Shown: positions 16,066-25,089, counted from the first letter of the stretch. The stretch: DNA of 64,000 bases from Ancylobacter polymorphus (GCF_030813495.1 NZ_JAUSUI010000005.1:1-64000), one strand, 5' to 3'. Numbers and translations: made by a program. The notes: generated by a model not told the origin, from the sequence alone.

Positions 16066-16788
16066 CTAGATCTCGCCGCCGAGATAGAGCTTTTTAACGC
16101 GGTCATCGTTCAGCATGTCGGCGGAGTCGCCGCTCAGCGCAATGGAACCAATGGTCAACGCATAGGCCCTCTGCGAAATGCGCAGCGCCATGCGCGAGTT
16201 CTGCTCAACCAGCAGCACGCTCACCTTGTCGTCGCGGTTGATGGCGACGATGGAGCGGGCAATGTCCTGCACCAGCTTCGGCGCCACACCGAGCGAAGGT
16301 TCGTCCAGCAGCAGCAGGCGCGGACGGGCCATCAGCGCGCGGCCAATCACCAGCATCTGCTGCTCGCCCCCGCTCATCGTGCCCGCCGCCTGGGAGTAGC
16401 GCTCCTTCAGCCGGGGGAAGCGCGTCAGCACCATGTCCAGCGATTGCTGGATCTCGCCCTTGGAGGAGCGGGTGAAGGCGCCCATCAGCAGATTGTCGCG
16501 CACCGACATCAGCGGGAACACCCGCCTTCCCTCCGGCACCATGGAGATGCCGGCGCGCACGATGTCGTCGGAGGCCATGCCGTCGAGGCGCCGGCCATCG
16601 AAGCTGATCTGCCCGGAGCGGATTTTGCGCAGGCCGGTGATGGCCCGCAGGATCGAGGACTTGCCGGCGCCGTTGGCACCGATCAGCGCCACGGTCTCCC
16701 CCTCGTTCACCGCGAGCGAAACGCCCTTCAGCGCATAGACGTGATCGTAATAGAGATGAACGTCGTCGAATGAGAGAAGCTGTGTCAT
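16066..16788 (-). CDS. Liv-type ABC importer, ATPase (LivF-like)
   Basis: A 240-residue ATPase with Walker A GANGAGKS, signature MSGGEQQMLVIGRALM and Walker B LLLLDEPSLGVAP, the usual LivF form. The gene is 2 bases from LivG and 9 from the racemase. Despite the family name, such importers also carry amides, urea or ureides. Here the neighbouring enzymes argue for allantoin, a hydantoin or a related compound. Confidence 0.93.
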   Translation of the reverse strand: MTQLLSFDDVHLYYDHVYALKGVSLAVNEGETVALIGANGAGKSSILRAITGLRKIRSGQISFDGRRLDGMASDDIVRAGISMVPEGRRVFPLMSVRDNLLMGAFTRSSKGEIQQSLDMVLTRFPRLKERYSQAAGTMSGGEQQMLVIGRALMARPRLLLLDEPSLGVAPKLVQDIARSIVAINRDDKVSVLLVEQNSRMALRISQRAYALTIGSIALSGDSADMLNDDRVKKLYLGGEI

Positions 16789-16790
16789 CG

Positions 16791-17570
16791 CTACATTCCG
16801 ATCGACTCGTCCTCGACCCCGAGATAGGCGTCGATGACGTTCTGGTTTTCCTGGATTTCCTTCGGCGTGCCCTCGGCGATCTTCTGGCCGAAATTCAGCA
16901 CAACGATCCGATCGGAAATGTTCATCACCGCCGGCATGTCGTGCTCGACGAGCAGAATGGTGACCCCGCGTGCGCGCACCGCCCGCACGATCTCCACCGC
17001 GCGCCGCGTCTCGTCATGGTTCATGCCCGCGAAGGGCTCGTCGAGCAGCAGCACCGCCGGGTTGGTGGCGAGGCCGATGGCGATGCCGAGCGCGCGCAGA
17101 TGGCCGTGCGGGAGGTTGCTGGCGATCTCGTGACGCTGATGGCCGAGGCCGAGAAAGTCGATGATCTCGTCGGCCGAGCGGGCGAAGGCCGCCTCGTCCT
17201 CGCGCGCGGTCCGTGTGCCGAAGAAGAAGCCGGCAAGCCCGGTGCGCGCGCGCAGCTGGTGCGCGATGATGATGTTGTCGCGCACGCTCATCGTCTTGAA
17301 GATGGTGGTTTCCTGGAAGGTCCGCACCACGCCGAGCCGCGCCACCTTGTGCGGCGACAGGCCGGAAATGCGTTCCCCCCGGAAGCGCACCTCGCCCTCG
17401 GTGGGGGTGACGAAGGAGGCGATCTGCTTGAACAGCGTCGACTTGCCCGCCCCGTTCGGCCCGATCACCGAGAGGATTTCGTGCTCCTTCACCCCGAAGG
17501 AGATGCCGCTATTGGCGATCAGCCCGCCATAGCGCTTGGTCAGATTGGAGACTTCGAGAATGTAGTCCAT
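16791..17570 (-). CDS. Liv-type ABC importer, ATPase (LivG-like)
   Basis: A 259-residue ATPase: Walker A GPNGAGKST, VVRTFQETTIF as in LivG, Walker B LLLDEPFAGMN. The signature stretch reads LPHGHLRALGIAIGLA, further from LSGGQ than the usual LivG form, though related Liv-type ATPases tolerate this. It pairs with LivF on the LivH/LivM membrane core. Spacing to both neighbours is 2 bases, so all are one transcript. Confidence 0.92.
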   Translation of the reverse strand: MDYILEVSNLTKRYGGLIANSGISFGVKEHEILSVIGPNGAGKSTLFKQIASFVTPTEGEVRFRGERISGLSPHKVARLGVVRTFQETTIFKTMSVRDNIIIAHQLRARTGLAGFFFGTRTAREDEAAFARSADEIIDFLGLGHQRHEIASNLPHGHLRALGIAIGLATNPAVLLLDEPFAGMNHDETRRAVEIVRAVRARGVTILLVEHDMPAVMNISDRIVVLNFGQKIAEGTPKEIQENQNVIDAYLGVEDESIGM

Positions 17571-17572
17571 GC

Positions 17573-18547
17573 TCAGGCTCCCTTCTTGCGGGGCAGCCGC
17601 AGGCTGAGCAGCCCGTTGGGCAGCACGAGCATCAGCACGATGAGCGCGCTGGAGAAGATGAGAAGCTGGTAGACGCCGGTCTGAAACAGCAGGTCCCAGC
17701 CGAAATACAGCGCGAAGGTGCCGAGGATCGGCCCCAGCACGTAATGCAGGCCGCCGAGGAAGCAGTTCAGCATGAAGTTGACGGAATCCGCGACCGTGAA
17801 GCTCGACGGATAGATCGACTGCGAGATCGCCGCGAACATCGCCCCGCCCAGCCCGCCGAGGAAGGACGAGATGGCATAGGCGAGCACGCGGATGGAGGCG
17901 ATGTTCACCCCGATGGAAGAGGCCAGTTCCTCATTCTGCTGCAGCGACAGGCAGATATGGCCGATACGCGAATGCACCAGCCGGTACAGCGCACCGAAGC
18001 ACAGCACCATCAGCACCACGGAGGCGAGGTAGAAGGCGAGGCGCGGGTTCTCCAGCGTGGCGAAATCCGGGATCAGCGTCAGGCCGAACAGGCTCACCCC
18101 GCCCGGCAGCGGGATGGAGACGATGCCCTTGGCGCCATTGGTGATCGGCACGGCGAGGGCGAGAAGGCGCATCACCTCGGTCAGCGTCAGCGTCACCATG
18201 GCGAAATACACGCCGCGCAGCCGCAGGATCGGTAGGCCGATCAGCACGCTGGCAAGTGCGCAGACGAGCCCCGCCACCGGCAGGGTGAGCCAGAAGGAGA
18301 TGCCATAGGCCGTGACCAGCACCGCCGAGACATAGCCGCCGAGCAGGGCGAAGGCGCCCTGCCCGATATTGATGCGGCCGATATAGAAGGTCAGCCACAC
18401 GCCGCCGCTGATGATGGACAGCAGGGCGACGGAAGTGAGGGTGTAATAGAGATCGTTGCGGCCGGTCGCGGCGATCAGGGCCGGCACGCCGACCAGCAGG
18501 AACAGGACGCAGGCGGCGGCGAGGAGAAGCTTGGTTGCGTTGGTCAC
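17573..18547 (-). CDS. Liv-type ABC importer, permease (LivM-like)
   Basis: A 324-residue multi-span membrane protein. It has INIGQGAFALLGGYVSAV, the LivM/LivH family region around the third helix, RGVYFAMVTLTLTEVMRLL, and a C-terminal YVLGPILGTFALYFGWDLLF segment. It forms the membrane channel with LivH. Four bases separate it from livH. Confidence 0.92.
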   Translation of the reverse strand: MTNATKLLLAAACVLFLLVGVPALIAATGRNDLYYTLTSVALLSIISGGVWLTFYIGRINIGQGAFALLGGYVSAVLVTAYGISFWLTLPVAGLVCALASVLIGLPILRLRGVYFAMVTLTLTEVMRLLALAVPITNGAKGIVSIPLPGGVSLFGLTLIPDFATLENPRLAFYLASVVLMVLCFGALYRLVHSRIGHICLSLQQNEELASSIGVNIASIRVLAYAISSFLGGLGGAMFAAISQSIYPSSFTVADSVNFMLNCFLGGLHYVLGPILGTFALYFGWDLLFQTGVYQLLIFSSALIVLMLVLPNGLLSLRLPRKKGA

Positions 18548-18551
18548 CGGT

Positions 18552-19418
18552 TCAGCCCCACGGCTTGCCCATCAGCCCGTTCGGGCGAAGGCTCAGGAAC
18601 ACCATCAGCAGCACGAAGATGACGAGGTAGGTCACGTCGCCGAATTCGCGCAGCACGTTGAGGCCGACCGATTCCATCATGCCGAGGATGAACCCGCCGG
18701 CGATGGCGCCACCGACGACGCCCGCGCCGCCGATCATCACCATGAGGAACGCCTTGATGGAGATCGGCCCGCCAATGCCGGAATTGACGCCGGTAATGGT
18801 CACCAGCAGGCCGCCGACGACACCGGCGAGCAGGGCGCCGAGCGCGAAGCCGATCATCGAGTAGCGGTCGACATTCACGCCCATCAGCTGCGCCGCCACG
18901 CGGTCCTGCGCCAGCGCCCGCATGGCGCGCCCGGTGCGGCTGTACTGCATATAGGCCATGAAGGAGGCGATCATCGCGATGGCGATGACACCGACGAGGA
19001 TGCGGTCATAGGGCATGACCAGGCTGTCGGAGACGAACACGCCGTTGATGATCTTCGGCACGCCGCGCTGCTTCTCGCCGAACAGGATGAGGATAATGGC
19101 GTCCATCAGGAAGGCGATCGCCGCGGCGAGCAGCATGGTGCTTTCCTCGCGCGCACTGCGCTTGATCACCGGGCGGAAGAGGAATTTCTCCACCAGCGCG
19201 CCGACAATGGCGAGGGTCAGCGCCGAACAGGCCAGCGCGAGCACGAAGGGCAGGCCCAGCTGGCCATAGATCGTGTAGGTGACGAAGCCGCCGAGGACAT
19301 ACATCTGCCCATGGGCGAAGTTGAGCACGTTCATCAGCGCGAAGATGAGGGTCAGTCCGAGCGCGATCAGCGCATATTGCGCGCCGAGATACAGCCCGTT
19401 GGCGATAACCTGTTCCAT
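18552..19418 (-). CDS. Liv-type ABC importer, permease (LivH-like)
   Basis: A 288-residue permease starting EQVIANGLYLGAQYALIALG, the standard LivH N-terminus. LNFAHGQMYVLGGFVTY, ALAQDRVAAQLMGVNVDR and ITGVNSGIG...GGAGVVGGAIAGG follow. Eight or so membrane helices are expected. It lies 68 bases after the binding-protein gene. Confidence 0.93.
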   Translation of the reverse strand: MEQVIANGLYLGAQYALIALGLTLIFALMNVLNFAHGQMYVLGGFVTYTIYGQLGLPFVLALACSALTLAIVGALVEKFLFRPVIKRSAREESTMLLAAAIAFLMDAIILILFGEKQRGVPKIINGVFVSDSLVMPYDRILVGVIAIAMIASFMAYMQYSRTGRAMRALAQDRVAAQLMGVNVDRYSMIGFALGALLAGVVGGLLVTITGVNSGIGGPISIKAFLMVMIGGAGVVGGAIAGGFILGMMESVGLNVLREFGDVTYLVIFVLLMVFLSLRPNGLMGKPWG

Positions 19419-19486
19419 CCGAGGATCTCCATCGGTGAGAGGCCGGCACGCAGGCGCGCACCGGCCTCAACGGGGGTGAAGGAACC

Positions 19487-20683
19487 TCAGTCGACTTCGC
19501 CGACGAACAGGGTCTCGAAGGCGCCGTCCTTGTACTGCGTCACCACCATCGGCACGGAAAGCTGGCGCTTCTGGCCGAAGGAAGTGGTGCCGACATATTT
19601 CAGCGTGCCTTCCTTCACATAGGGATTGGGCGCGCCGAACGTATCCACGGTCTTCTTGAACTCGGCGACATCGTTGATCGCCTTCGGATTGGCCTTCAGC
19701 GTCTCGATGATATAGTCGAGCGCATAGACCTTGGTGTTGGACTCGTCGTTATACTCGCCGAATTTCTTGGTGTAGCGGGCGATGAACTCGTCCATGGTCT
19801 TGGAGCGGATCGCCGGCGTCGAGGCGCCGCCGACCGAGATGAAGCCGTCCGCCAGTTCGCCCGCGCCTTCCTTCAGCACCGCCGCGTCATGCGCGGTCTC
19901 GGTGGAGATGAGGCCGGTATAGCCGAGCTCGCGCGCGGCGCGGATCAGCAGCGGCGCATTGCCGGGCGAGACGCCGGAGAGCACCAGCAGATCAGGCTTC
20001 AGCCGGATGATCGGCGTCAGCACCGGGGTGAAGTCGCGGGTGTCGTTGGGGTAGGTGTCGTTCTGCGCCACCACCTCAAGGCCCAGCGCCTTGGCCGCCG
20101 CCACGCCGCCATCGCGCTGGCTCAGCGGGTCGGACTCATTGGCGGCGATGAACGCCACCTTCTTCACGCCCTTGTTTTCCTTGAGGTATTTGTAGATCGC
20201 CGGCGCGGACTGATAGTTGGCGATCATGCCCAGCACGGCGTTGGAGGCCGGCTTGGTGTACAGCTCCTTGGGGAAGGCATAGGGGAAATAGATGATCCCC
20301 TTGGATTCCGCCACGGGCCGCACGGCGGCGGCGCCGTCATCGACATTCGGCCCCACGACATAGTGGATGCCCTCCTGCGCCATCTTCTCCATGCCGGCGA
20401 TGGCGCGCTTGGGGTCCTTCTGGTCGTCGAAGGTGACGATATTGATCTTGTAGGTGTCGTCGCCAATCTTCACCCCGCCCAGCTCGTTGAGCCAGTCGGC
20501 GCGCACCTGCATGGAGCGCACATTCGAGGTACCCCAGGCGGCGGCGGGCCCGCTGGTAACGCCGACGAAGCCGATGTTCAGCTCCTTCTCGGCGGCGGTG
20601 GCGGGGGCGAGGCCGGCCGAAAGGGCGAGGCCGGAAACGGCGGCGAGGGCAGTGCCCATCAGGACAGAGCGGCGCGTGGTCAT
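19487..20683 (-). CDS. Liv-type periplasmic substrate-binding protein
   Basis: A 398-residue precursor. ATG 20683 has AGAGGAAAC upstream; the longer frame is not needed. The leader MTTRRSVLMGTAL carries an RR pair and may be a Tat-type signal. The mature part shows the Leu/Ile/Val-binding fold pattern (LNIGFVGVTSGPAAAWGTSN, ADWLNELGGV, GPNVDDGAAAVRPVAES, LSGVSPGNAPLLIRAARELG, YDLDYIIETL-like C-terminal part). Ligand unknown; neighbours point to a ureide or hydantoin. First gene of the minus-strand unit, transcribed from the divergent promoter region shared with the PuuE gene. Confidence 0.9.
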   Translation of the reverse strand: MTTRRSVLMGTALAAVSGLALSAGLAPATAAEKELNIGFVGVTSGPAAAWGTSNVRSMQVRADWLNELGGVKIGDDTYKINIVTFDDQKDPKRAIAGMEKMAQEGIHYVVGPNVDDGAAAVRPVAESKGIIYFPYAFPKELYTKPASNAVLGMIANYQSAPAIYKYLKENKGVKKVAFIAANESDPLSQRDGGVAAAKALGLEVVAQNDTYPNDTRDFTPVLTPIIRLKPDLLVLSGVSPGNAPLLIRAARELGYTGLISTETAHDAAVLKEGAGELADGFISVGGASTPAIRSKTMDEFIARYTKKFGEYNDESNTKVYALDYIIETLKANPKAINDVAEFKKTVDTFGAPNPYVKEGTLKYVGTTSFGQKRQLSVPMVVTQYKDGAFETLFVGEVD

Positions 20684-20756
20684 CGGGGTGTTTCCTCTGT
20701 GAACTGACGCGGGCGGCGACCTTGCTCGGCGCTCTGTTCTCCCGCGTTCTGCAGTC

Positions 20757-20785
20757 ATCAGAGGGCACGCCCGCAGGATTGTCAA
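20757..20785 (-). promoter_or_regulatory. Candidate promoter of the liv-type importer unit
   Basis: On the minus strand TTGACA (20785-20780) is followed after 17 bases by TCTGAT (20762-20757), a fair sigma-70-like pair. It is about 75 bases upstream of the binding-protein start. Pattern match only. Confidence 0.4.
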
Positions 20786-20787
20786 CA

Positions 20788-20818
20788 TTGACGGAGATTT
20801 TTGGATACAATATCGTAT
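20788..20818 (+). promoter_or_regulatory. Candidate promoter with overlapping operator for the PuuE operon
   Basis: TTGACG at 20788-20793 and TATCGT at 20811-20816 are 17 bases apart, a reasonable sigma-70-like promoter. The near-palindrome ATACAATATCGTAT (20805-20818; two mismatches from perfect symmetry) covers the -10 element, a position expected for repression. A very similar site lies at 29451-29464 before another FCD regulator gene. Confidence 0.5.
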
Positions 20819-20916
20819 GCGAAGAAAACGGAGATGAAACGGAAGGCCTGCGCGCCCCTTGCCAGGGCCCGCAATTCCCGCGATTTTCCATGACCTTGCA
20901 GCGCCGGTGACAGAGC

Positions 20917-21837
20917 ATGGCCCACCCCCCGCCCTACCCTCGCGATCTTCTCGGCTATGGCGGCGCGGCGCCCGATCCGCGCTGGCCGGGCGGCGCCCGG
21001 GTCGCGGTGCAGTTCGTCGTCAATTATGAGGAAGGCGGCGAGAACTGCCTCCTCCACGGCGACGCCGCCTCCGAGGCCTTTCTCTCCGACGTGCTCGGCG
21101 CCCAGCCCTGGCCGGGCCAGCGGCACATGAATGTCGAGAGCATGTATGAATATGGCGCGCGCGCCGGCTTCTGGCGGCTGCGGCGCATTTTCCGTGAACG
21201 CGACCTGCCGGTGACGGTCTATGGCGTCGCCACCGCGCTGATGCGCTCGCCGGAGCAGGTGGCGGCGATGAAGGAAGATGGTTGGGAAATCGCCAGCCAC
21301 GGCCTCAAATGGATCGACTACCGCAACATTCCCGAGACGGAAGAGCGCGCGCATCTGCGCGAGGCCATCCGCCTTCACCGCGAGGTGACGGGCGAGCGCC
21401 CGCTCGGCATGTATCTCGGCCGCACCTCGGAAAACACGCAGCGCCTGGTGATGGAGGAAGGCGGCTTCCGCTATTCCTCGGATTCCTACGCCGACGACCT
21501 GCCCTATTGGCTGACCGGGCGCGGGGGGCCGCATCTCGTCATTCCCTACACGCTCGACGCCAACGACATGCGCTTCACCAATGCGCAGGGCTTCGCCCAT
21601 GGCGAGGATTTCTTCGTCTATCTGCGCGACAGCTTCGACCAGCTTTATGAGGAGGGCGCCGACGCCCCGCGCATGATGACGGTCGGCCTGCATTGCCGGC
21701 TCGCCGGCCGCCCCGGCCGCGCCCGCGGGCTGGTGCGGTTTCTCGACCATCTCGCGCGCCATGACCGGGTGTGGGTGCCCCGCCGCATCGACATCGCCGA
21801 ACACTGGCACCGCGAGCACCCGCCGGTGACGGCATGA
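20917..21837 (+). CDS. puuE: PuuE-type allantoinase (polysaccharide deacetylase-like)
   Basis: A 306-residue protein with the NodB-like fold in its allantoinase form: YPRDLLGYGG, VAVQFVVNYEEGGENCLLHGD, YEYGARAGFWRLRRIF, EIASHGLKWIDY and YLGRTSENTQRLVMEEGGF. These are characteristic of PuuE, the metal-independent allantoinase that opens the hydantoin ring of allantoin to allantoate. Length is normal. The stop overlaps the next start (ATGA), coupling it to the AllC-like amidohydrolase. With the racemase and importer opposite, this gives the pathway its name. The exact ring substrate might differ from allantoin. Confidence 0.88.
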   Translation: MAHPPPYPRDLLGYGGAAPDPRWPGGARVAVQFVVNYEEGGENCLLHGDAASEAFLSDVLGAQPWPGQRHMNVESMYEYGARAGFWRLRRIFRERDLPVTVYGVATALMRSPEQVAAMKEDGWEIASHGLKWIDYRNIPETEERAHLREAIRLHREVTGERPLGMYLGRTSENTQRLVMEEGGFRYSSDSYADDLPYWLTGRGGPHLVIPYTLDANDMRFTNAQGFAHGEDFFVYLRDSFDQLYEEGADAPRMMTVGLHCRLAGRPGRARGLVRFLDHLARHDRVWVPRRIDIAEHWHREHPPVTA

Positions 21838-23093
21838 GCGACGCTCCTTCCCCCCTGCCGCGCGGCGCCGCGCTGATGGCGCGCCTCGACGAGCTCGCCC
21901 GCCATTCCGACGAGCCGGGCCGCCTGACCCGGCTCTATCTCTCGCCCGCCCACCGCAGCGCGGCGCGGCTTGTCGCCGGCTGGATGGAAGAGGCCGGGAT
22001 GAGCGTGCATATGGACGCCGTCGGGAATGTCGTCGGCCGCTACGCCGGCCAGACGGCCGACGCGCCGGCGCTGCTGCTGGGCTCGCACATCGACACGGTG
22101 CGCGACGCCGGCAAATATGACGGAAATCTCGGCGTGCTCGCCGCCATCCAGGCGGTCGGCGAGTTGCACGCACGCGGCGAACGGCTGCCCGTCGCCCTTG
22201 AGGTCCTCGCCTTCGGCGATGAGGAAGGCGTGCGCTTTCCCGTCACCCTCTCCGGCTCCCGTGCCGTCGCCGGCACGCTCGATCCCTCGGTGCTGGACGC
22301 CGTCGACGCCGACGGCATTCGCCTGCGCGACGCGCTCCTCGCTTTCGGCGGCCGCCCTGACGCGCTCGCCAGTGCCCGGCACGACCCCGCCGCCGTGGCG
22401 GGCTATGTCGAAATCCACATCGAACAGGGGCCCGTTCTGGAGAGTGAGGACCTCGCCGTCGGCGTCGTCACCGCCATCAGCGGCGCCAGCCGCTTCACCA
22501 TCGACATCGATGGCGAGGCCGGTCATGCCGGCACCGTGCCGATGAACCTGCGCCATGATGCGGTGGCGGCGGCGGCGGAAATCGTCCTCGCCGTGGAGGA
22601 ACTGGCGCAGCGCACGCCCGATCTCGTCGCCACGGTCGGGTGTTTCACCGCCCTCCCCGGCGCGGTGAATGTGATCGCCGCCGGCGCGCGCCTCACCCTC
22701 GACATTCGCAGCCCGCTTGATGCGGTGCGTCGCGCCGCCATCGAGCACCTGTCCCGCCGCTTCGACGCCATCGCCGCCCGGCGCGGCGTCGCGCTCAAAA
22801 TGGCCTGCTTCTATGAGGCGCCGGCGGTCGCCTGCGACGACGGGCTGCAGGCCCGGCTGCAGCGGGCGGTGGAACGGCAGAACATCCCGCCCCGGCGCCT
22901 GCCGAGCGGCGCCGGCCATGACGGGCTCGCCATGGCCGCGCTCTGCCCCGTCGGCATGCTGTTCGTGCGCTGCGCCGGCGGCGTGAGCCACAGCCCCGCT
23001 GAATCGATCACCGTCGAGGATGCCGGGACGGCGGTCGCCGTGCTTCTCGATTTTCTCCGCGATTACGCGCCGCCCCGGCGCCCAGCCTCCTGA
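21834..23093 (+). CDS. M20 Zn-dependent amidase/hydantoinase-carbamoylase family (AllC-like)
   Basis: A 419-residue enzyme starting at the ATG that overlaps the PuuE stop. The binuclear metal site is visible: His85 and Asp96 in GSHIDTVRDAGKYDG, Glu130/131 in GDEEGVRF, and a later SHSPAE. EIHIEQGP and GHAGTVPM are typical of allantoate amidohydrolase, N-carbamoyl-L-amino-acid hydrolase and ureidoglycolate amidohydrolase. Given the preceding allantoinase, allantoate amidohydrolase is the best guess. N-carbamoyl amino-acid hydrolysis is the main alternative. Confidence 0.87.
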   Translation: MSDAPSPLPRGAALMARLDELARHSDEPGRLTRLYLSPAHRSAARLVAGWMEEAGMSVHMDAVGNVVGRYAGQTADAPALLLGSHIDTVRDAGKYDGNLGVLAAIQAVGELHARGERLPVALEVLAFGDEEGVRFPVTLSGSRAVAGTLDPSVLDAVDADGIRLRDALLAFGGRPDALASARHDPAAVAGYVEIHIEQGPVLESEDLAVGVVTAISGASRFTIDIDGEAGHAGTVPMNLRHDAVAAAAEIVLAVEELAQRTPDLVATVGCFTALPGAVNVIAAGARLTLDIRSPLDAVRRAAIEHLSRRFDAIAARRGVALKMACFYEAPAVACDDGLQARLQRAVERQNIPPRRLPSGAGHDGLAMAALCPVGMLFVRCAGGVSHSPAESITVEDAGTAVAVLLDFLRDYAPPRRPAS

Positions 23094-23103
23094 CGGGTAC
23101 CCC

Positions 23104-24345
23104 ATGTCCACGCTTGCCGAACGCCTCACCGACATCATCGACCATGAGCGCGACCGTCAGGTCGGCTTTCTCGCCGCGATCGTCCGCATGCCCTCGGACA
23201 ATCCGGCCGGCGACTGCGCGCCGCATGCCGAGGCCACCGCCCGCCTGATCGAGGCGCTTGGCTTCACCGTTGAGCGCCACGCGGTACCGGAGGAGCTCGT
23301 GCGCGCCAATGGCATGGTGTCGGCCACCAATCTGATCGTGCGCCACCGCTTCGGCGATGGCCCGGTGGTGGCGCTGAACGCCCATGGCGATGTGGTGCCG
23401 CCGGGCGAGGGCTGGACCCATGACCCCTATGGCGCCGAAATCGTCGATGGCTGGATGTATGGGCGCGGCGTCGCCGTCTCGAAATCCGATTTCGCCACCT
23501 ATCTCTGGGCGCTGATCGCGCTCAAAGAGAGCGGTGCGGCGCTCGGCGGCACGGTGGAACTGCACTTCACCTATGACGAGGAAGCCGGCGGCGAGATCGG
23601 GCCGGGCTGGCTGCTGCGCGAGGGGCTGAGCCGGCCGGACTATGCCCTTTCTGCCGGCTTCTCCTATGGCGTGGTCAACGCCCATAATGGCTGCCTGCAT
23701 CTGGAAGTCGAGGTGAACGGCCGCTCCGCCCATGCCGCCAAGCCCTTCACCGGCATCGACGCGCTGGAGGCGGCCAATCATGTGCTGAGCGCGCTCTATA
23801 GCTGGCGCAAGGGTCTGGCCGCGCGCATCTCAGCCATTGCCGGCATTGGCAGCCCGCAAATGACGGTGGGGCTGATCCGCGGCGGCATCAACACCAATGT
23901 CGTGCCCGACCGCATCACCTTCCGCCTCGACCGGCGGATGATCCCGGAAGAGAACCCGGTGGAGGTGGAGGCGGAACTGCGCGCCGTGATCGCGGCGGCG
24001 GCACAGGAGTTTCCCGAGGCCCGCGTGGAGGTGCGCCGCATCCTGCTCGCCACCCCGCTCACCCCCACCCCGGCCTCCGAACGCCTGAGCGAGACGCTGT
24101 GCCGCCATGCCAGCGCGGTGATGGGCGAGACGGTCAAGGCCGTCGGCGTGCCGCTCTACACCGACGCCCGGCTCTATGCGGCCGCCGGTGTGCCGACGGT
24201 GCTCTATGGCGCCGGCCCGCGCTCGATCGAGGAGGCCAACGCCCACCGCGCCGATGAGCGCCTGCCGCTGGCCGATCTGACCCGCGCCACCAAGGTCGTC
24301 GCGCGGACCCTGGCCGAACTTCTGGGCGCTGCGCCGGACGCGTGA
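23104..24345 (+). CDS. M20 family metallohydrolase with atypical metal motif
   Basis: A 413-residue ArgE/DapE/CPG2-like protein. First metal residues are present in NAHGD (His94, Asp96), and the catalytic Glu pair in TYDEEAGGE (159/160). The segment usually read GRGxxDMKG is GRGVAVSKSDF here, so the bridging Asp position appears to be Val125, with an Asp four residues later. The subfamily may use a shifted ligand or one metal. It is 10 bases after the AllC-like gene and so part of the ureide operon. It probably hydrolyses an amide or carbamoyl intermediate; substrate unknown. Confidence 0.8.
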   Translation: MSTLAERLTDIIDHERDRQVGFLAAIVRMPSDNPAGDCAPHAEATARLIEALGFTVERHAVPEELVRANGMVSATNLIVRHRFGDGPVVALNAHGDVVPPGEGWTHDPYGAEIVDGWMYGRGVAVSKSDFATYLWALIALKESGAALGGTVELHFTYDEEAGGEIGPGWLLREGLSRPDYALSAGFSYGVVNAHNGCLHLEVEVNGRSAHAAKPFTGIDALEAANHVLSALYSWRKGLAARISAIAGIGSPQMTVGLIRGGINTNVVPDRITFRLDRRMIPEENPVEVEAELRAVIAAAAQEFPEARVEVRRILLATPLTPTPASERLSETLCRHASAVMGETVKAVGVPLYTDARLYAAAGVPTVLYGAGPRSIEEANAHRADERLPLADLTRATKVVARTLAELLGAAPDA

Positions 24346-24371
24346 CCGGCGGCGCCTGTTAGGCTGCGTCT

Positions 24372-24396
24372 CTCCCGGCGGCTCTCCCGCCGGGAG
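24372..24396. terminator. Terminator between convergent M20 and PfpI-like genes
   Basis: CTCCCGGCGG (24372-24381) pairs perfectly with CCGCCGGGAG (24387-24396) around a 5-base loop and is followed by TTT on the plus strand. It fits rho-independent ending of the ureide operon, and the stem could also serve the opposite strand. Confidence 0.75.
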
Positions 24397-24417
24397 TTTC
24401 GGTGCGTGGTCCGCCCG

Positions 24418-25035
24418 TCAGGCCGCGCGGCTGGCGGCAGGCACGGTGTCGGCGTGGCGGATTTCGGTGCCCAGCACCTTCAGGCATTCGCGCATGAAGG
24501 CGGCAAGCGCCGTCCAGCCCTTGGCCGAGACCATGTTGCCATCGACCAGCGCCTCGGTGGGCGAGAGGTCGACATAGGTGCCGCCGGCGAGGCGCACTTC
24601 CGGCTCGCAGGCGCCGAGCGCGCCCACCCGCTTGCCCGTCACCACCCCATCCACCGCGATGAGGATCTGCACGCCGTGGCAGATGGTGAAGATCGGCTTG
24701 CCGGTCTCGTGGAAGTGGCGGACCATGGCCTGGATGCGCTTGTCGGTGCGGATATATTCCGGCCCGCGCCCGCCGGCGCAGTAGACGGCGTCATACTCCT
24801 CCAGCTTCACCTCGGAGAAGGTCTTGTTGATGTCGGCGAGGTGGCCGTAGCGCTCGATATAGGTCTGGTGGCCCTCGAAATCGTGCAGCGAGGTCTGGAT
24901 CTTGTCGCCGGCCTTCTTGTCCGGGCAGACGACATGCACGGTATGGCCGACGGCTTCCATTCCCTGCTGGAACACGAAGATTTCGTATTCCTCGGTGAAC
25001 TCGCCGGTGAGCATCAGGATTTTCTTACCCGCCAT
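24418..25035 (-). CDS. DJ-1/PfpI family protein
   Basis: A 205-residue protein with the nucleophile-elbow cysteine in FTICHGVQ and AVYCAGGRGPEYIR before it. The N-terminus KILMLTGEFTEEYE is typical of the class I glutamine-amidotransferase-like PfpI/DJ-1 group. Members act as glyoxalase III, deglycase-like or stress proteins. It lies 54 bases after the sugar-binding protein gene in the same direction, so it may detoxify a reactive carbonyl made during catabolism of that substrate. Length about 205 is normal. Confidence 0.88.
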   Translation of the reverse strand: MAGKKILMLTGEFTEEYEIFVFQQGMEAVGHTVHVVCPDKKAGDKIQTSLHDFEGHQTYIERYGHLADINKTFSEVKLEEYDAVYCAGGRGPEYIRTDKRIQAMVRHFHETGKPIFTICHGVQILIAVDGVVTGKRVGALGACEPEVRLAGGTYVDLSPTEALVDGNMVSAKGWTALAAFMRECLKVLGTEIRHADTVPAASRAA

Positions 25036-25089
25036 GGTCGTTTCCTCAGCTGTTGTCGTGGTTTTGTGAATCGGACGTAGCCCCGCGCC

